Shown: positions 37,701-50,332, numbered from the stretch's first letter. The stretch is DNA of 64,000 bases from Tetranychus cinnabarinus (GCA_022266195.1 WHVY01000003.1:11594001-11658000), one strand, 5' to 3'. The notes: generated from the sequence alone by a model not told the origin. Numbers and translations: made by a program.

Positions 37701-40700
37701 TCAAATTATCCATTTTTTGGCATTTCCGTTTCTTACTTGGTTTCTGTAGTTGAACAATTCCATGTGCTGATTCATATTCATTTGAAATGAAACACTGATA
37801 GTAACCTTGTTCTTTCTCTGTTATCCTTTCAATTTTTAATCTGGTCACAGTTAACAGTTTAATTGTTGAGGTACCATTAAAGGAATACAATGAGCTCAAT
37901 GGTTGACCATTGAGTCGCCATTCAATTGAGGTAACAGGATATCCGATGTAATCACAGTTGATCAAAGTTACTTGAGAATCTCTTTCACTGATTATGGATA
38001 AGTTGACTCTTAATGGAGCTTCAGTTGCAAGAGGAAAAAGTTGATGTTGATGGAAAGAAAAGAAATCGCAATGAAAAATGAGACTAAATGGTAATTGGAA
38101 TAAAGTTGAGGGAAGAAAAAATCATTGGAATTATGTTCATTTCTTTTCATCATTTTCATGATAAATAGATAATCCAAGTTCTACAAGTAAACGAATAAAC
38201 ACAATTTTGACTTTTCTCTATCGATACACTTTCTATGTAACCGGATGAATAAAGTGTTGTCTATCATCATCTCATCCTCATCATCAACATCATTTTCCGG
38301 AAACACTTTTTTTCTTCTTTTCTCGCCTTTTCTCTTCTCCGCTCGTTTCCATGGAAATAAATTTATCTCCCAAGTCAAATATGCTTTTATTGATGATCTT
38401 GATGACACTTTTGACAACAATATTGAGATTCAGTTCATCTTGTTTGCTTCCATTTTACTCACTCTTCTGATCTTGTCAGAACTTCGCCTTCCAATGTTAA
38501 CCTTCCCTCTCTTTTTATCATCATCTTCCTGATTCAGAGCATCTTTTCCATTCTCATTGATACACTATCAATCATGCAAACTACTAATTCGAGTTTAGAA
38601 ACAATTAACTTTCAGATAAACTTGAAATCGTTTTTTGTAGTTACTTGATTCTGTTAACCCATGAATAACCCTCATGAGTGGAAATTTTCAAATCATTTTT
38701 TCCTTCATTTCTTATCGATTATCATTTTTATTGATTGAAAATTTCAAGTTAATTGAACCTTATGAGTTGATGAATCAATCTTTAATTTCCAACTTAAGAG
38801 TAAAAGTATCATGAAAAGGAAATGGAATTTTCTGAGGAATATTTTCTTTCAAAACTTGATGATCAAAACAATCGAAACTGAGTTCATTGAAATTTTATTG
38901 GAAAAATAAGTTTCCAAATGAATTTGATTGTGACTCTGATTCGTATGGAATAGAAACTTTAAAACTGGAATTTCTTTAAAAGATGAACAGAAAATATTCC
39001 AGATGGAACTAGGAAAAGTTTGAAAAAAAGAAATTTTGTTAACTCACAAATTTTCATGGTGATAATGTTCATGAAAAGTTAATATATTCTTGACTAGGAA
39101 AGTGGATGAACTGAGCAAATGAAGAATAGGATTTGTTATTGGATTTACAAGTAAACAGTAAATATCGCTTGTAGCAATGAGCATGGAAAAGTCATCATGA
39201 ACAAGTTTTTTATCTCATAATGAAAAAAATTGACTCTCAGGTTCATCAATGAATCTCAACTATCAGTTGATGAGAACATAAGAAATAAGTTGAAATGGCA
39301 TTTCAATTGAAACTATTTGGTCTTGTTGATCCACTGTTCATCCTCAGGGTTAAGGGAAAAGAAGCAAAGAAAAATGGTAAAAATAATTTCAAGGTAACCT
39401 TAGCATCGATGAATGAAAATTCATCTCAATCTTAATCAGAACCTCAACCAATCATTAGTCAAGGGTCAATTTAATACATAACCTTAAATTGCATGAAAAG
39501 CAAAGGGAAACTAGAAAAGGCTGGAATTTGAAAGAAACTGAAAAGGTTGAACCATTGATTAACCAGTTTGCAGGTCAATAATCATCATCATTGAGTTGTC
39601 ATGAAATGTGGTGCAATATGATAGCCATGAAAATTTGAATAATACTTGGAGTATCATATTTATCGAAGATAAACACGATTCAGGAATGACATGGTAATGA
39701 CACATTTACTCTTTTTTTACCATTAAAATGGCCCATTTCAAGAGTTTTTGTTTTTCGAATAATTTTCTTATCATTTTCTTTTCAGGGAAAGGAAAAAAGT
39801 TGATGAAAGAATGAGGAAAACTGAGGTGAAATGTGACTTACAGCGAACCATTAGTTGAATGGAAACCTTATCTTGACCCAATGAATTGTTAACCCAACAT
39901 CCAATGGTTCCCATATCTGGTTGAGTCAAGTTTTTTATAACCAAAAACTGGTTAACTTGGATGTACCTTTGATCGGCTTGAGAAGTGTCACTGAGATAAT
40001 TGACTGAGTGTAAACTTTGGTTATTCTGGGTTTGCCCATTATCACCGGTCAACTCCATTAAATGTTGAAGGGAATGTTGTTTAATCATTGAATATCTTGG
40101 TATCCATTTGTATGAAGGTAATGGATAACCTGAAGCTATACAGGTAACAACAACTTGACTTGCAAGTTCACCAATGATAAGGTCACTTTTCACTGTTATT
40201 TGAGGTGCAAATGGTTCCCGAGTGGCTAAAGTGATTTAATTACGTTTCATGTGACATTAAATGAAAGACCAGAGGAACGAGAAGAAAATACGAAATAAAA
40301 AAAGGTTAAGTAAAAATGTATTAGTTATTTATATGCAGTGAAACAAAAAATAACATCCAAATTAGATTTACAACGGAATTAAGTGAATGATGAAAATTGT
40401 TGAGAAACAAGGCTAAGCTTTATCAAGATGATTAATTAATTAAATGATGATGTCAAGTCTTAATTTCGTTTCTTCTCTTGACAACTTTTTCTCTGGCTTT
40501 TTACGACTTCTTTTTTTGTGCCAATCTTCCATCATTTTCAGGATTCTTCTTCATTATGTTTCTCTTATAATCACTATTATCCTCATTATCTTGAATTACC
40601 TTATTACTGTAAAGTGGAATGAATTTTTCGTTTTTTTCGAGTCAACGTTTTTTTTCTCGTAAATGTTTATTAAAGATTCGGTTAAATTGTAAATTGTTTT

Positions 40701-43700
40701 TGTTTGCGCTTGTTTTGCTAAGTTTGGGTAATTACCTGTAACAATTAATCTTCCGGCTGATGAACTTGTTAATACTTCGCCAGTTAGTTTACAGATTACA
40801 CGACATCGGTAGCGATTGTTGTTTAATGAGGTTGACACTGAGTTTATGTAGAGTCGACCGTCATCCAGTGCAATGTATTTACTCGATAAAAGGGTTCCTA
40901 TGGTTAGGGATTTACTTGGGATTGTTATGATCACTCGTCCTGAAGGCTCTTCAAGCCATGAGGTAACACTCATCAACTGGCTGCTCCATTCAGAACCTGA
41001 TATGTGACAGGTGAAAGCGGTTGTTCCTCCTGGTTCAATGTGCTGATCGTGAACGTGTATAGTCAAAGAGCGACGAATAACTGTGTAAGAAAATTTTTAC
41101 ATCAGAAAAATAATGAAGAGAAAAGGTTAATTTTACTTTATCAAGATTTTGGATTCTTTTTCAAAAAAAGCATCGAAATTTTTCCCGAACTTAGCAACTT
41201 GGCCCATTTAACGAATATAATTTGTGAGCGAAAAAATTCAAAAAAAGTTTTCCGAATTTCATTTCATATTACATGAGACAGCTTTAAATGAAACGTACGA
41301 TCTAAAATTTCGTTAAATGAAATTTTGGCTGCAGTTCTTTGTCAAAGAAAAACGAATGAAATTGCGATCGATAAACTGAAATCGTGAAAAATACTTATCG
41401 CTTAGCTCCAAAAGAATTCGAACTTAATTTACATTTTATTTTATTTCAATTCAAAGATTCACTTTCAGATTCAGACTTTTTGTTTGCTTCTTACAAACGA
41501 CTCGAATTTTCTGGTTGAATTTAATGTGATAAACATTTTGAAGAAAAATTTGCATTTCGGTTTTAATTTCTCGATGTTCATGATTTACATCTACTAATAT
41601 TAAACCAATTTTTAATCAAACGTTGACTTTTGGGAAACAAAAAAAACTTTTTTTGAAGTTAACGCAAAGGCGTTCATCTCGCCCAACTTTTAGTTTCCTT
41701 TAACAAAACATAAATCTAAACCCTTTGAACGGTTCACCTGGCAAGATGAAAAAAAGTGTTTAACCATGAATTGAAGTTTACAGAATGAATTGGTCAATTA
41801 GGGAATGGGAAAAGTGATTTATCCATGAAACAAACTGGATGATTCATGACATGAAATAATACAAGGTAATCAATGATTACATTGAAAAGATATCGTTTCT
41901 CATTGTAATTAATCATTTTGAGACGAAGAAAAGGATGAAAGGGGAAAAGAAAAGCAAGTTTCAGGAGAAACTACAAACAAGGATAATTTCCAATTCCATT
42001 TCTCTCTGTTCAGTTGAACAGCCAAAGAGTAACCTGTGATCATGATGAGCCATCCTGTTAAGGTGAGAAACACAGCATCCTTGGTTGACAAATTACTTAA
42101 TCAAGGGTCACCCATGTTTCTCTCTCTCTCTTTTTTGTGTTCCTCTTCCATCACATTTTCCTCTTTACCTTCATCAGTAATCTCATTCTCTTCCCATTCT
42201 CATGCTTTCCTCTCATCATCTCTTTGCATCAATTTCATCCCAATGTCCTCCCAGCATTCACTCCCAGAAGCATTCCTCTTCTGCTCCGATTATCCCAATT
42301 ACAGGTTATATTAATTTTGTGCGATCTTTTCAAAACTTTTTTTCTCTTCTCTTCTCGTGTCACAAAAATCAACATTTTTCATCCTTCATCCATTATCCTT
42401 TCACCTCAACACTGAACACGCTCAAACTGTAACCAATCAGGTAACCAACCATGATTACACCATGATATTTTTTTGGAGAAAAGCGAATAAAGAAAATTTT
42501 CTTTTACATTTTCATTAATTTCATGATAACCAAAAATGTTTACTTCGATTGGTCAACAGCTACCATGGTTTATTCAAACGATTAAACACACTCAATAACA
42601 TTAACAGGGTCAATTGACTTTCTGATCAACTATTGAATCAACATGAAAACACTTGGTATTTCAATGTTTAAACCCTTTTCCATGATAATGAAAATGATTC
42701 TCAATCGACGAGTATTGATGTAAAACTGTAATGATATTTTATTCATGATATTGATAAACTTTTCTTTTTACCATTTTTTCCTTTTTTTCGAATAAATATT
42801 TTCGATGAAAAATTTCCATCAACCTTGGTTTGAAAATGTTTCGAAAAGAAGTAAAAGTCTCGAAAAGTTCATCTTGCACATTCCAATAGAAGCTCAGATA
42901 AATTTCAGAATAATGAATGTAAACATTGGTTGTTTTCCTTTCGCTCTGTTTGTACATTAAATGTTGAACATTTCCTAAGGGAAAGTTTAAAGGAGAATGT
43001 AAATCGAGCTTTGGGTCAACTGAAGATTGACGGGTAATAAATAAGTTATGATTATATTGCTGTTGACAGAACAGAAGCAATTCTGACAATTGAATGATCA
43101 ACATGGAGAAATCAGTTTGATTGACTTGGAAGAGAAAAGAAAATGGATAAACATTGTGACAGTTGGAAAAACTTTTATTACTTTCATTGGATCAACATGA
43201 TAGGCAATTAGAATAATTGTAATCAATATAATAGTTAATCTGAATTAATCTGAATGATGAAAGTTTTTCAAATTGAATTGGAAACTTGTTTCAATCAAAC
43301 AACAAGAATTGAAAGTGTTAAATAACATTTATTTGGGAAAATGTTTTCAAAATAATCTTCTGTCAGGTTCGGGGAATATTTTGTATCTTTTCAACTCTGA
43401 TTCTTGTTCCATGTAAAGAACAAGATTAGTGAAATAAGAGTGAAAAATTAAACGGAATAAACCTTTTTCTTTATCATTTACATGCATACCAAAAGGATAT
43501 GTTATTATCATAATACAGGAGATATGAAGGAGGAGAGAGAAGAAAAAAACATTTCCTGAATTTGAACATTGAATACAAACAAGTTGAACATGAAAAGGTT
43601 GCACTGTGAATGAATTTATACAAATACATCAACACATGTATCCATGTATGTTTCATGTTGAATGTTTTCAATGGATTCCATTAGGAGGAAAGTGGGGAGG

Positions 43701-46700
43701 AAAAGTCATCTAAATAAGTTGTACTCTAAAGTTATATAACATTTCATATCATTACTTTTATTATTATCATTGTATAATATTGTCCAAGTTATTATCAAAG
43801 TTAAACCAAAAGCTTAAGTTACCTTAAGATTCTTACCATTTTTTGGCTTTTTTTTTGGTTAAATCTCTCTGCTTTTGCTTTTCATCTTTTTTATCTTTTG
43901 TTTTTGGGTTAAAGTTTGTTTCAGTTTTTCCCTCATTTTCAAGTGGATTCAAGTTTTCATCTATTTTCATTATTCCCAGGATTCAGAGTATTTTGAGAAA
44001 TTTTTATTGTTTGGATTGTAAATCAGTGCATTAACAGGTAAAGTTACTTTTTCAAAAGGAAACTTATTCGAGTTAATGAAATATTAACAAAAATAAACTG
44101 AATTGAGAAAAGGTATCAATTTTGCGTTCCATCAGTGACTGGACGAAAGGATCAACGAGAAATTTTGCGAGCAAATTATGTTCAATATTTGGCAACTAAA
44201 TCTATTAGATGATCTTTGACTTTTAAAAATGACTCTTGGCTTTTCCACTAATAACACTTATTCCAACTATAAGACTTTTTAGATTAGACAATATAATGAC
44301 TATGATGAGTGTTAAACTTTTGCACGTAAAGTATGACTGCTGTTCTGCTTACGTCTGCTTCTGGGTGCGATAGGAATGAACTGGGTAAGTGTTTGGAATT
44401 CGTGCTCAAAATTTACTGTCAAATTTCAATAATAAATTGCTATTGTTTAACAATGAAATCGATGGAAAAAGAGATCGAACTGTCAAACCAATCATTTACA
44501 TCTTGATTTAATTCCAGTATAAAATGAACTGATTGTAATCTCATTAAAACATATCCAAGTTTTGATTCATCATTTGATTCTGTATGAAATCATTGAAAAT
44601 GAAATTCTTTGTGTTGCTCTGTCTTTTACTAGTTACCGCAATAAGTATAACACTTGCATGTGGTAAGTCTTACCTTCCTCAATTATCCATATTCATGTAT
44701 ATTTATCATTTCTGTCCCTCTGTTCCCTAGAATGTGGCCTGTAAGGATTCAGTATGGCTCTAACTTTTGAACCTTTGTAGATTTGGCTGCTGAATTCTTT
44801 CAGACCGAATATGGCTGAATCAACAAAGGTTCAATAGTTGGAACCAACAAGCATAATATATCCATATTCATGTATATTTATCATTTCTTGACTTTCATGT
44901 TTCTTAGAATGTGGTTTGGAAGGTTCCACTAGCCGAATCTATAGAGGCTCAAAAGTTCAAGCCAACAAGTATCCCTGGTTAGCTCATATTAGGTGAGTAA
45001 AGTACGGTTGTTAGAGAAACTAGTTTTCCAATTGTTTGTTATTCAATCTCCCAGGAGTTATTCCGATCGCAAAAATGGTTCATACCATCGATGTGGAGGC
45101 TCATTGATTGATGAGAGACACATTATTACTGCTGCTCACTGTGTTGTCAATGCGAATGGAAAAGTTTACAGTCTATCGAACCTCGACGTCTTCCTCGGGC
45201 TCGTTAAGGCATTCAATGTGTCATCTAGGCCAAATTCTGTTTCAAAAGTTTGGATCCATGATAAGTACGATACTTCCGATCTTTCCAACGACCTCGCTAT
45301 TCTGACTCTTGCAAAGCCTGTTAAATACAGCCAAACAGTTGCACCAGTTTGTTTACCGAACTTTGAAAATGGTTTATCAACACTGATGGTTGCTGGTTGG
45401 GGACGCACGGCAGCTAATGCTGGTTTCACTAATGATTTATTGGAAGTTGAAGTCGACTACTTGACTGGTAAGATAATTGAACATTTGTCATCAAGAATCA
45501 ATTGATTTATTATGCTTTCATTTCCACGTTTAGAAAAAGAATGTAATGATTTGAAGAAAGATTACGAGATGAAATTGGATGGAATTAGCGAGTCAATGAA
45601 GAGCCAAGTCGAAGTTGAAAGTGTTGCTGAAACTCATATGTGTGCGATCAACAAGAAAACAAAAGGCGATTCTTGTTCTGGAGATTCAGGTGGACCTTTG
45701 ATGTACCAAGGAGATAACGGACGATACTATCTAATGGGAATTGTTTCAGGCTCATGGGCTGATTGTGGAGAGGTCGAGGAGATAGCAGGTCTTTACACTC
45801 GAACCTTTATCTATAAAAATGCTATCAAATCAATAGCTACTAACGCGTGTTGGCAAAATAAGCATTAAAATTTGCATGTTAATTGCTCAAAATTCTGGAA
45901 TAAAACAACTGAAAACCACTAGAACTGAACATTTCATTGATTGTCAGATTATCAAAGATTCTTTTTTCTCTCTTTCAGTTCTCTATTATGGTCTATTGAC
46001 GAACCAGTAAATTCTTAAGTAATTTACTGGTTCGTCAGAGGCTGTTTGATTCATTCGAATCCTATTGACAACGAGTTCTGGCTTAGCATGTCCGGAGCAA
46101 AAATGAAAGCGATCATAAAGTTGCTAAGTTTATTATAAATTGCACAGTTTCTTTAATAGCAAATCGAGTTAAAAGTTGAAACTTTGGTCTCTTTTTGTAC
46201 AGTTGAGGCAACAGATTATTTCACCAAACTCTTTACTCGAAAGTCAGTTCCTATATAAACGTGAATTTCTCAGTAACCGTGTCTTCAGATTAAGTTTTGG
46301 CCAATTTAGAACTATTGTTTAATCATGGCTTTCAGGCGTGCAAAAACTATCCTTGAGATCCCATTGAACCCCAATTTTTACCCAAAAACTTGATTCTTTG
46401 AACTCTTTATATTGTGTATGCACAGATGAATAGATAACTGAAAGAAAGCGACGATTATGCATGTAACTGTAAAGAATCTGCAAAATGGATTCAATACTGA
46501 GTTTTTGATTTTTCCCTTTCCCAAAAATTCGTTAGTTTCATTCTTCCTAACTGTGCTTAAATAGGTTCAATCAGTTTAGTTAACTTTTCAGTGAACAAAT
46601 CAGAGTAAAAAAGGAAAAGTAAAGGGTTTAAAAGGAAGATGAAGAATGAGAGTAAAAATTGAAAGTTATCCTTCAACATTTCAAACCATTAGGCATTCAG

Positions 46701-49127
46701 TTCAAGAATGAATTCATGATTTCATTGCAGATATTTATCCACTTATTCAAGGTTCACAAGCATAACTGATTACTCTGAAACATCTTACTTAGTTGAATGT
46801 GAAAAACACTTTGAAACCAATTTTTTTCTCGATTCAACCTTTTCCCCTTTTCCAATGGTAAAACTATCTATCAAGAAATGAAAAGAAGAAAAAAGTTTCT
46901 CTTTTTACTTTTTCCATGCTAACCTCAATTTTTGTACCAAATTAGTACGTTCGATACAATCGACAGTATCAATGATGACTCAAGATTATTATCATTACTA
47001 TTATTATCATCATAATCATCATGATTGTTTCCTTTGCTATTCAGTAACAAACTGTTTTTCATTTTACTCTTCATTTTTTTTCTTTGATATTCCAATAACA
47101 CTAAACACTTCTATTGACTTTCAGCTTTTTTCATTCACTTTCTTTCTTCTCATCTTCAGACTTTTCATTTTGTTTGCTTGGTAACTCTCAGCTTATCCAT
47201 GGTGAAACTGAATTACACCATGAAATGAAAAAGGTTGGAAAAAAGGTTGATAGAGAAAAGTAAAATATCTTATGGCAATTTTCAAGTCTACCAACTTTTA
47301 TTATATTCAAGTGTTTCTTTTCTTGAAAATTTTAACCCAAAAAATGAAAAGGTAAATTGTCATCATTTTCATCACTCATCTTCAAGGGCAAAGGTTATCT
47401 GGATCCAGATTGGATTCAGGTTTCGGAGACTTTTCCATTTCTTTTTTTTTCTTCATTCAAATAATTTCAATCTTTCAATTTTGCAAACCTTACAAACTGA
47501 TCATAACTGTCACTTTAGATTTTTCAACTTCTTTTGAACACTTTATTGTTTGAGCTTTTCTCGAGTCTCACAACTTCAAGCTGCTTCACTTTCATCTCTT
47601 TCCTCATCCATGGATGAGTTTCAGTGTAAATATACTTTAAACGAGAAGAGTCTCGAAATTGAATCACATGGAGTAGATAAAGAATATTACTCCGAAAATA
47701 GAAGCATTAATTTTAATGGTAATTTCTTTTGGGCAATAAATTTGTTCCGAGATTTTAAATTTTAATGTTGAAAAGATGATTTACAAATTTTTTGCTCTTG
47801 AAAATATAAGTTGAATCTGAAGCAACCTCGAAAAGTTTTGACAAACTTGAATTTTCATCATTTTGATTTCAAGATATTTTAAGCTCAAAATACAGTAGTT
47901 GAAGAAATTATCGTTAGCAGAAGTTTTAAGCTGCTTTTTTCGAGAAGCCTGTTCATGTTCAGGTCAAATGTGTCTAATAGCGACTGTGTTTTCTGCAAAT
48001 AACGTTTTCTCAAAAATCTTTTATTTCGTCTAATAAACTATTCCAAGGAAATTATTTGAATTTCTGTATAATTGTCAGAAAAGAAAACAGAAAAATTGAA
48101 AATTGATTCAAATCAAACTTCTGTCCCGTAACATAACAGACAACTTTTAATTGTAATTGATGAAATTTCGAGTCTTCCAAGTTTCGAACTCGAAACGATA
48201 GGTTTTCATGAAAATTTTGGAAAAAAATCGATACTTAGTTTTGAATTTTGCTTTATTTGTATTTACCTCCTTTAACTGTAACTAATCGGCTTGCAATGGA
48301 TCCATATTCATCTGTGGCAATGCAAATGTATTGGTTGAAATGGATGGATTGCTTATAATCGGTTGGACTGAACGGTGGAAACACTAAAAGTCCATCATCT
48401 CGAATGTACCTCAATCCAGTTACATCTGACAGCCTTTTGCCCTCACTTGTGGCCCAAGTTATTTTAACAGGTGAGGATGAGTTCGCCCAACATTCAACAA
48501 TGGTTCCTTCGGTATTGAAAAATGTAACCTGATTCAGTGGTTCTTGAGTGAAATGAAGTCTGTTATTGGTTTTATTGGTTTCAACTTGACTTGGATGGTG
48601 TTTAGATAAGCCATTTCTGTGAGTTAATTTGGTTTCCCTTTTGTTGTTCTTGTGGCTAAAGGACAAAACATTATTGTTATTGTTATGGATCCAATCGTCA
48701 TCAATGGCCATTGTCAAACTGTCCATTGAAAGGGTCACTGTTAAGATGATGATGCAAACTGGATAAAGTGGAAAGGATAAAATGATAAGGCAAATGAAAT
48801 GGCAGGAATCAAGATGATGATGAACAGGGAGAGAAAGGGAAGGAAAGAAAGCAAGATATTATTAGATGTAAAAAAACAGTTTTTTGTTTCTCTTTCATCT
48901 CTCTTCATCTTCGTCTTTCAAAGCAAAGTTAATTAATGGTAAGAGCATCAATTAAGATTAAGAGGGTAACATCTTGAACAGCATCTTCTTCAAATTACGA
49001 CTTCATCTTGGCCTTCATGTTTTTTGTTTCACTTAATAAGATTGATGATTATTCTGGTTTCATGTTGTCACATCAACAGATTCACCTAAAACCAGAAAAA
49101 GTGCAACTTACATAAATATATTAACAT
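31711..49127 (-). CDS. Dscam: Dscam-like cell-adhesion receptor, 9 Ig + 4 FNIII + TM, about 1644 aa
   Basis: Twelve coding exons on the - strand with agreeing phases: 49127-49112, 48758-48267, 41080-40736, 40225-39842, 38018-37737, 37660-37446, 36803-36569, 35612-35454, 35192-34905, 34607-34488, 34379-34206, 33935-31711. Signal peptide MLIYLFCIIILTVTLS spans exons 1-2. Nine Ig domains follow in Dscam order: Ig1 in exon 2, Ig2 in exon 3, Ig9 at the start of exon 12; Ig5-Ig6 and Ig8 are split between exons as in other Dscams. Exon 12 continues with four FNIII domains matching canonical FN1, FN2, FN5 and FN6, a Ser/Thr-rich stalk, one TM helix (WGSVIWLIVLLIYFA) and a tail of about 100 residues. 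FN3, FN4 and Ig10 are absent. No alternative-exon arrays. Role in neuronal recognition or immunity is family knowledge. Confidence 0.88.
41081..44598. other. Large Dscam intron 2, proximal part
   Basis: The 7.2-kb second intron (48266-41081) separates the Ig1 and Ig2 exons. This part holds no exon I can support: frames on both strands are short or Phe/Ser-rich, and there is no sign of duplicated Ig2 exons. Its distal part holds a complete protease gene on the opposite strand (44599-45868), then about 2.2 kb of featureless sequence (46038-48266). Confidence 0.6.
44599..45868 (+). CDS. Trypsin-type S1A serine protease 3, 298 aa, nested in Dscam intron
   Basis: Four exons: 44599-44662, 44908-44992, 45055-45467 and 45534-45868, phases 1, 0/2 and 1 all consistent. 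An in-frame ATG at 44584 is an alternative start. Signal peptide MKFFVLLCLLLVTAISITLA; short Cys-containing propeptide; activation site SR/IYRGSK. Triad in TAAHC, NDLAILTL and SCSGDSGGP. The residue equivalent to 189 is Asp (KGDSCSGDSGG), so it should cut after Lys/Arg. It differs in exon structure and specificity from the two proteases at 27-31 kb and so is not a recent copy of them. It lies wholly within the 7.2-kb intron of the Dscam-like gene, on the opposite strand. The first intron holds a decayed copy of exon 2. Confidence 0.92.
44685..44888. repeat. Direct repeat of intron end flanking a decayed exon copy
   Basis: A 29-base sequence at 44685-44713 recurs identically at 44860-44888, each followed about 15 bases later by a CTAG/TTAG acceptor and AATGTGG. 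It marks a tandem duplication of the intron end plus exon 2 of protease 3. Confidence 0.8.
44731..44855 (+). pseudogene. Decayed duplicate of protease 3 exon 2
   Basis: Starts AATGTGGCCTGTAAGGATTC after an acceptor-like CCCTAG, matching the real exon (AATGTGGTTTGGAAGGTTCC). Its second half is recognisable at 44816-44855 (GAATCAACAAAGGTTCAA..CCAACAAGCAT against GAATCTATAGAGGCTCAA..CCAACAAGTAT). In between is an insertion that creates an inverted repeat, 44760-44782 against 44819-44841 (20 of 23 pair). In-frame stops make it non-coding. Confidence 0.7.
45899..45904 (+). terminator. Poly(A) signal of protease 3
   Basis: AATAAA 31 bases after the stop codon (TAA, 45866-45868). Position and sequence are standard for a 3' end, so the nested gene probably ends by about 45930, before the 17-bp hairpin at 45997. 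Confidence 0.6.
45997..46037. repeat. Perfect 17-bp inverted repeat (hairpin)
   Basis: TGACGAACCAGTAAATT at 45997-46013 and its exact reverse complement at 46021-46037, separated by CTTAAGT. It lies 128 bp after the stop codon of protease 3 inside the Dscam intron. No gene function can be assigned. Confidence 0.85.
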
Positions 49128-49660
49128 TTGTGTTACCAGATTACACAGTTTTGATAATAAACTGAATCAAGATTGATTTCAAAAAAAGTGTCAGTTTCGC
49201 CGGTTGAAATTGGAAAGGCAAAAGCGGCAATAATATTAATTGCTTACAATTGATTCACAATTGGATTAACTGAAAGTTAAAATCAATTCGTTTTATGTAT
49301 TAATAATTAAATATTGAAGATTTAATTGTTTCAAGATTTCATTTTTGATCAAGATAAGCAATATTACTGATTGAAAGTTTTTAGCACTTATTAGTAATAT
49401 GTTATACGCATCTAAACCATGCTACCACTTTGATATCAGCACTAACTTTTTATATAATAGCACTAAACTCCCTTTACTTAAGTCTAAAAGTACGAATAAA
49501 GAAGGGTCTCTAGAATTTTTCACTTGATCTTTTCGAGTAAGGCACGCAACTTTTTTGTGGGTACAGCTTTGCATGTTGAGTATTAAAATGAATGATATTT
49601 TGTTCTTTGATCAGTTGACAAGATTAAAACGCTCAATATTGAAAACCAATATTGGATATA

Positions 49661-49909
49661 CAGTTGCAAAAATGGAGTTAGACCTCGATACCATATCTTT
49701 GGCGCATTGTTTGGTATCCAAGCACATCGATAGTCGATTTTTCGAGATAAATTAAGTACAACCAACATCGATTCAATGCCTTATCCAATGCATCTCGAGT
49801 TGATGTTGATTATTAAAAATTATCGCAAAAAATTGACTATCGATGTGCTTGGATACCAAATAATGCGCCAAAGATATGGTATCAAGGTCTAGCTCCATTT
49901 TTGCAACTG
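49661..49909. mobile_element. Tc1/mariner-type MITE with long inverted repeats
   Basis: A 249-bp element with arms of about 90 bp that mirror each other with only a few mismatches: it starts CAGTTGCAAAAATGGAG and ends with the reverse complement. TA dinucleotides flank both ends (49659-49660 and 49910-49911). TA target duplication and CAGT termini are typical of Tc1/mariner. The loop of about 60 bp has no open frame, so it is non-autonomous. It lies 0.5 kb upstream of the Dscam start codon. Confidence 0.8.
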
Positions 49910-50139
49910 TATTTTTTAATTTGGGTTTTATTCATTATCCTACTTAGTTTGATGTTTTTCAGACGGATGTTTTGCGGAATTATCTGTTTTCAATTTTGTC
50001 TATGAGACATGGGAATTCCTCAGGACTTTGGACCTCTTTTTCCATAAACTGTAACAACTATCAGAAAAGTTTCCGATTAGATCTTTGCACCTCTATATAG
50101 GGTAGCTGAACAGCCTAAACTAAAAGACGCAAAACTGTT

Positions 50140-50332
50140 TCGTTCATGGATGGCAGGTAGAGCCTGGGTATCGCTGCAGATATTGCGGGCTCTACCGGCG
50201 GACTAAGCTTGCCACGAGCAGTTTTCCCGTAGAGTTCCTGGCGCTCCAACTCACAATTGTGAGGTGAAAATGTGATGTTGATCCAAAGAAAAAGATTTCA
50301 TGCCCTGGAAAAGGTCTTTTTGTGCCCCTCAT
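50140..50332. other. GC-richer island with hairpin and short open frame
   Basis: A patch clearly richer in G+C than its surroundings. It has a perfect 9-bp inverted repeat (GGTAGAGCC at 50156-50164, GGCTCTACC at 50188-50196) and a 12-bp palindrome TCACAATTGTGA at 50251-50262. On the - strand an ATG frame of 46 codons runs 50332-50192, and an overlapping second frame is also open there. It matches no RNA family I know (compared mentally with U1-U6, U11, U12 and tRNA). Candidate RNA gene or a fragment of a decayed coding sequence. Confidence 0.35.

Noticed and set aside
36804..41080. Possible alternative Ig2/Ig3 exon arrays as in insect Dscam1
   Set aside because: Each Ig exon is present once; introns between them contain no second copy with Ig motifs (C..W..DxGxYxC) on the - strand.
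42739..43104. A 121-codon open frame on the - strand inside the large Dscam intron
   Set aside because: No Ig-like pattern, no convincing acceptor or donor at its borders, and the composition is that of AT-rich chance frames; not reported as an exon.
46972..47184. His/Tyr-rich short frame (MMTQDYYHYYYY..) after the nested protease
   Set aside because: It is a product of an ATTATC/CATCAT simple-sequence tract, with no further coding evidence.
50140..50332. Calling the GC-richer island a spliceosomal snRNA
   Set aside because: None of the hallmark sequences of U1, U2, U4, U5, U6, U11 or U12 is present and there is no Sm-site arrangement I can defend.
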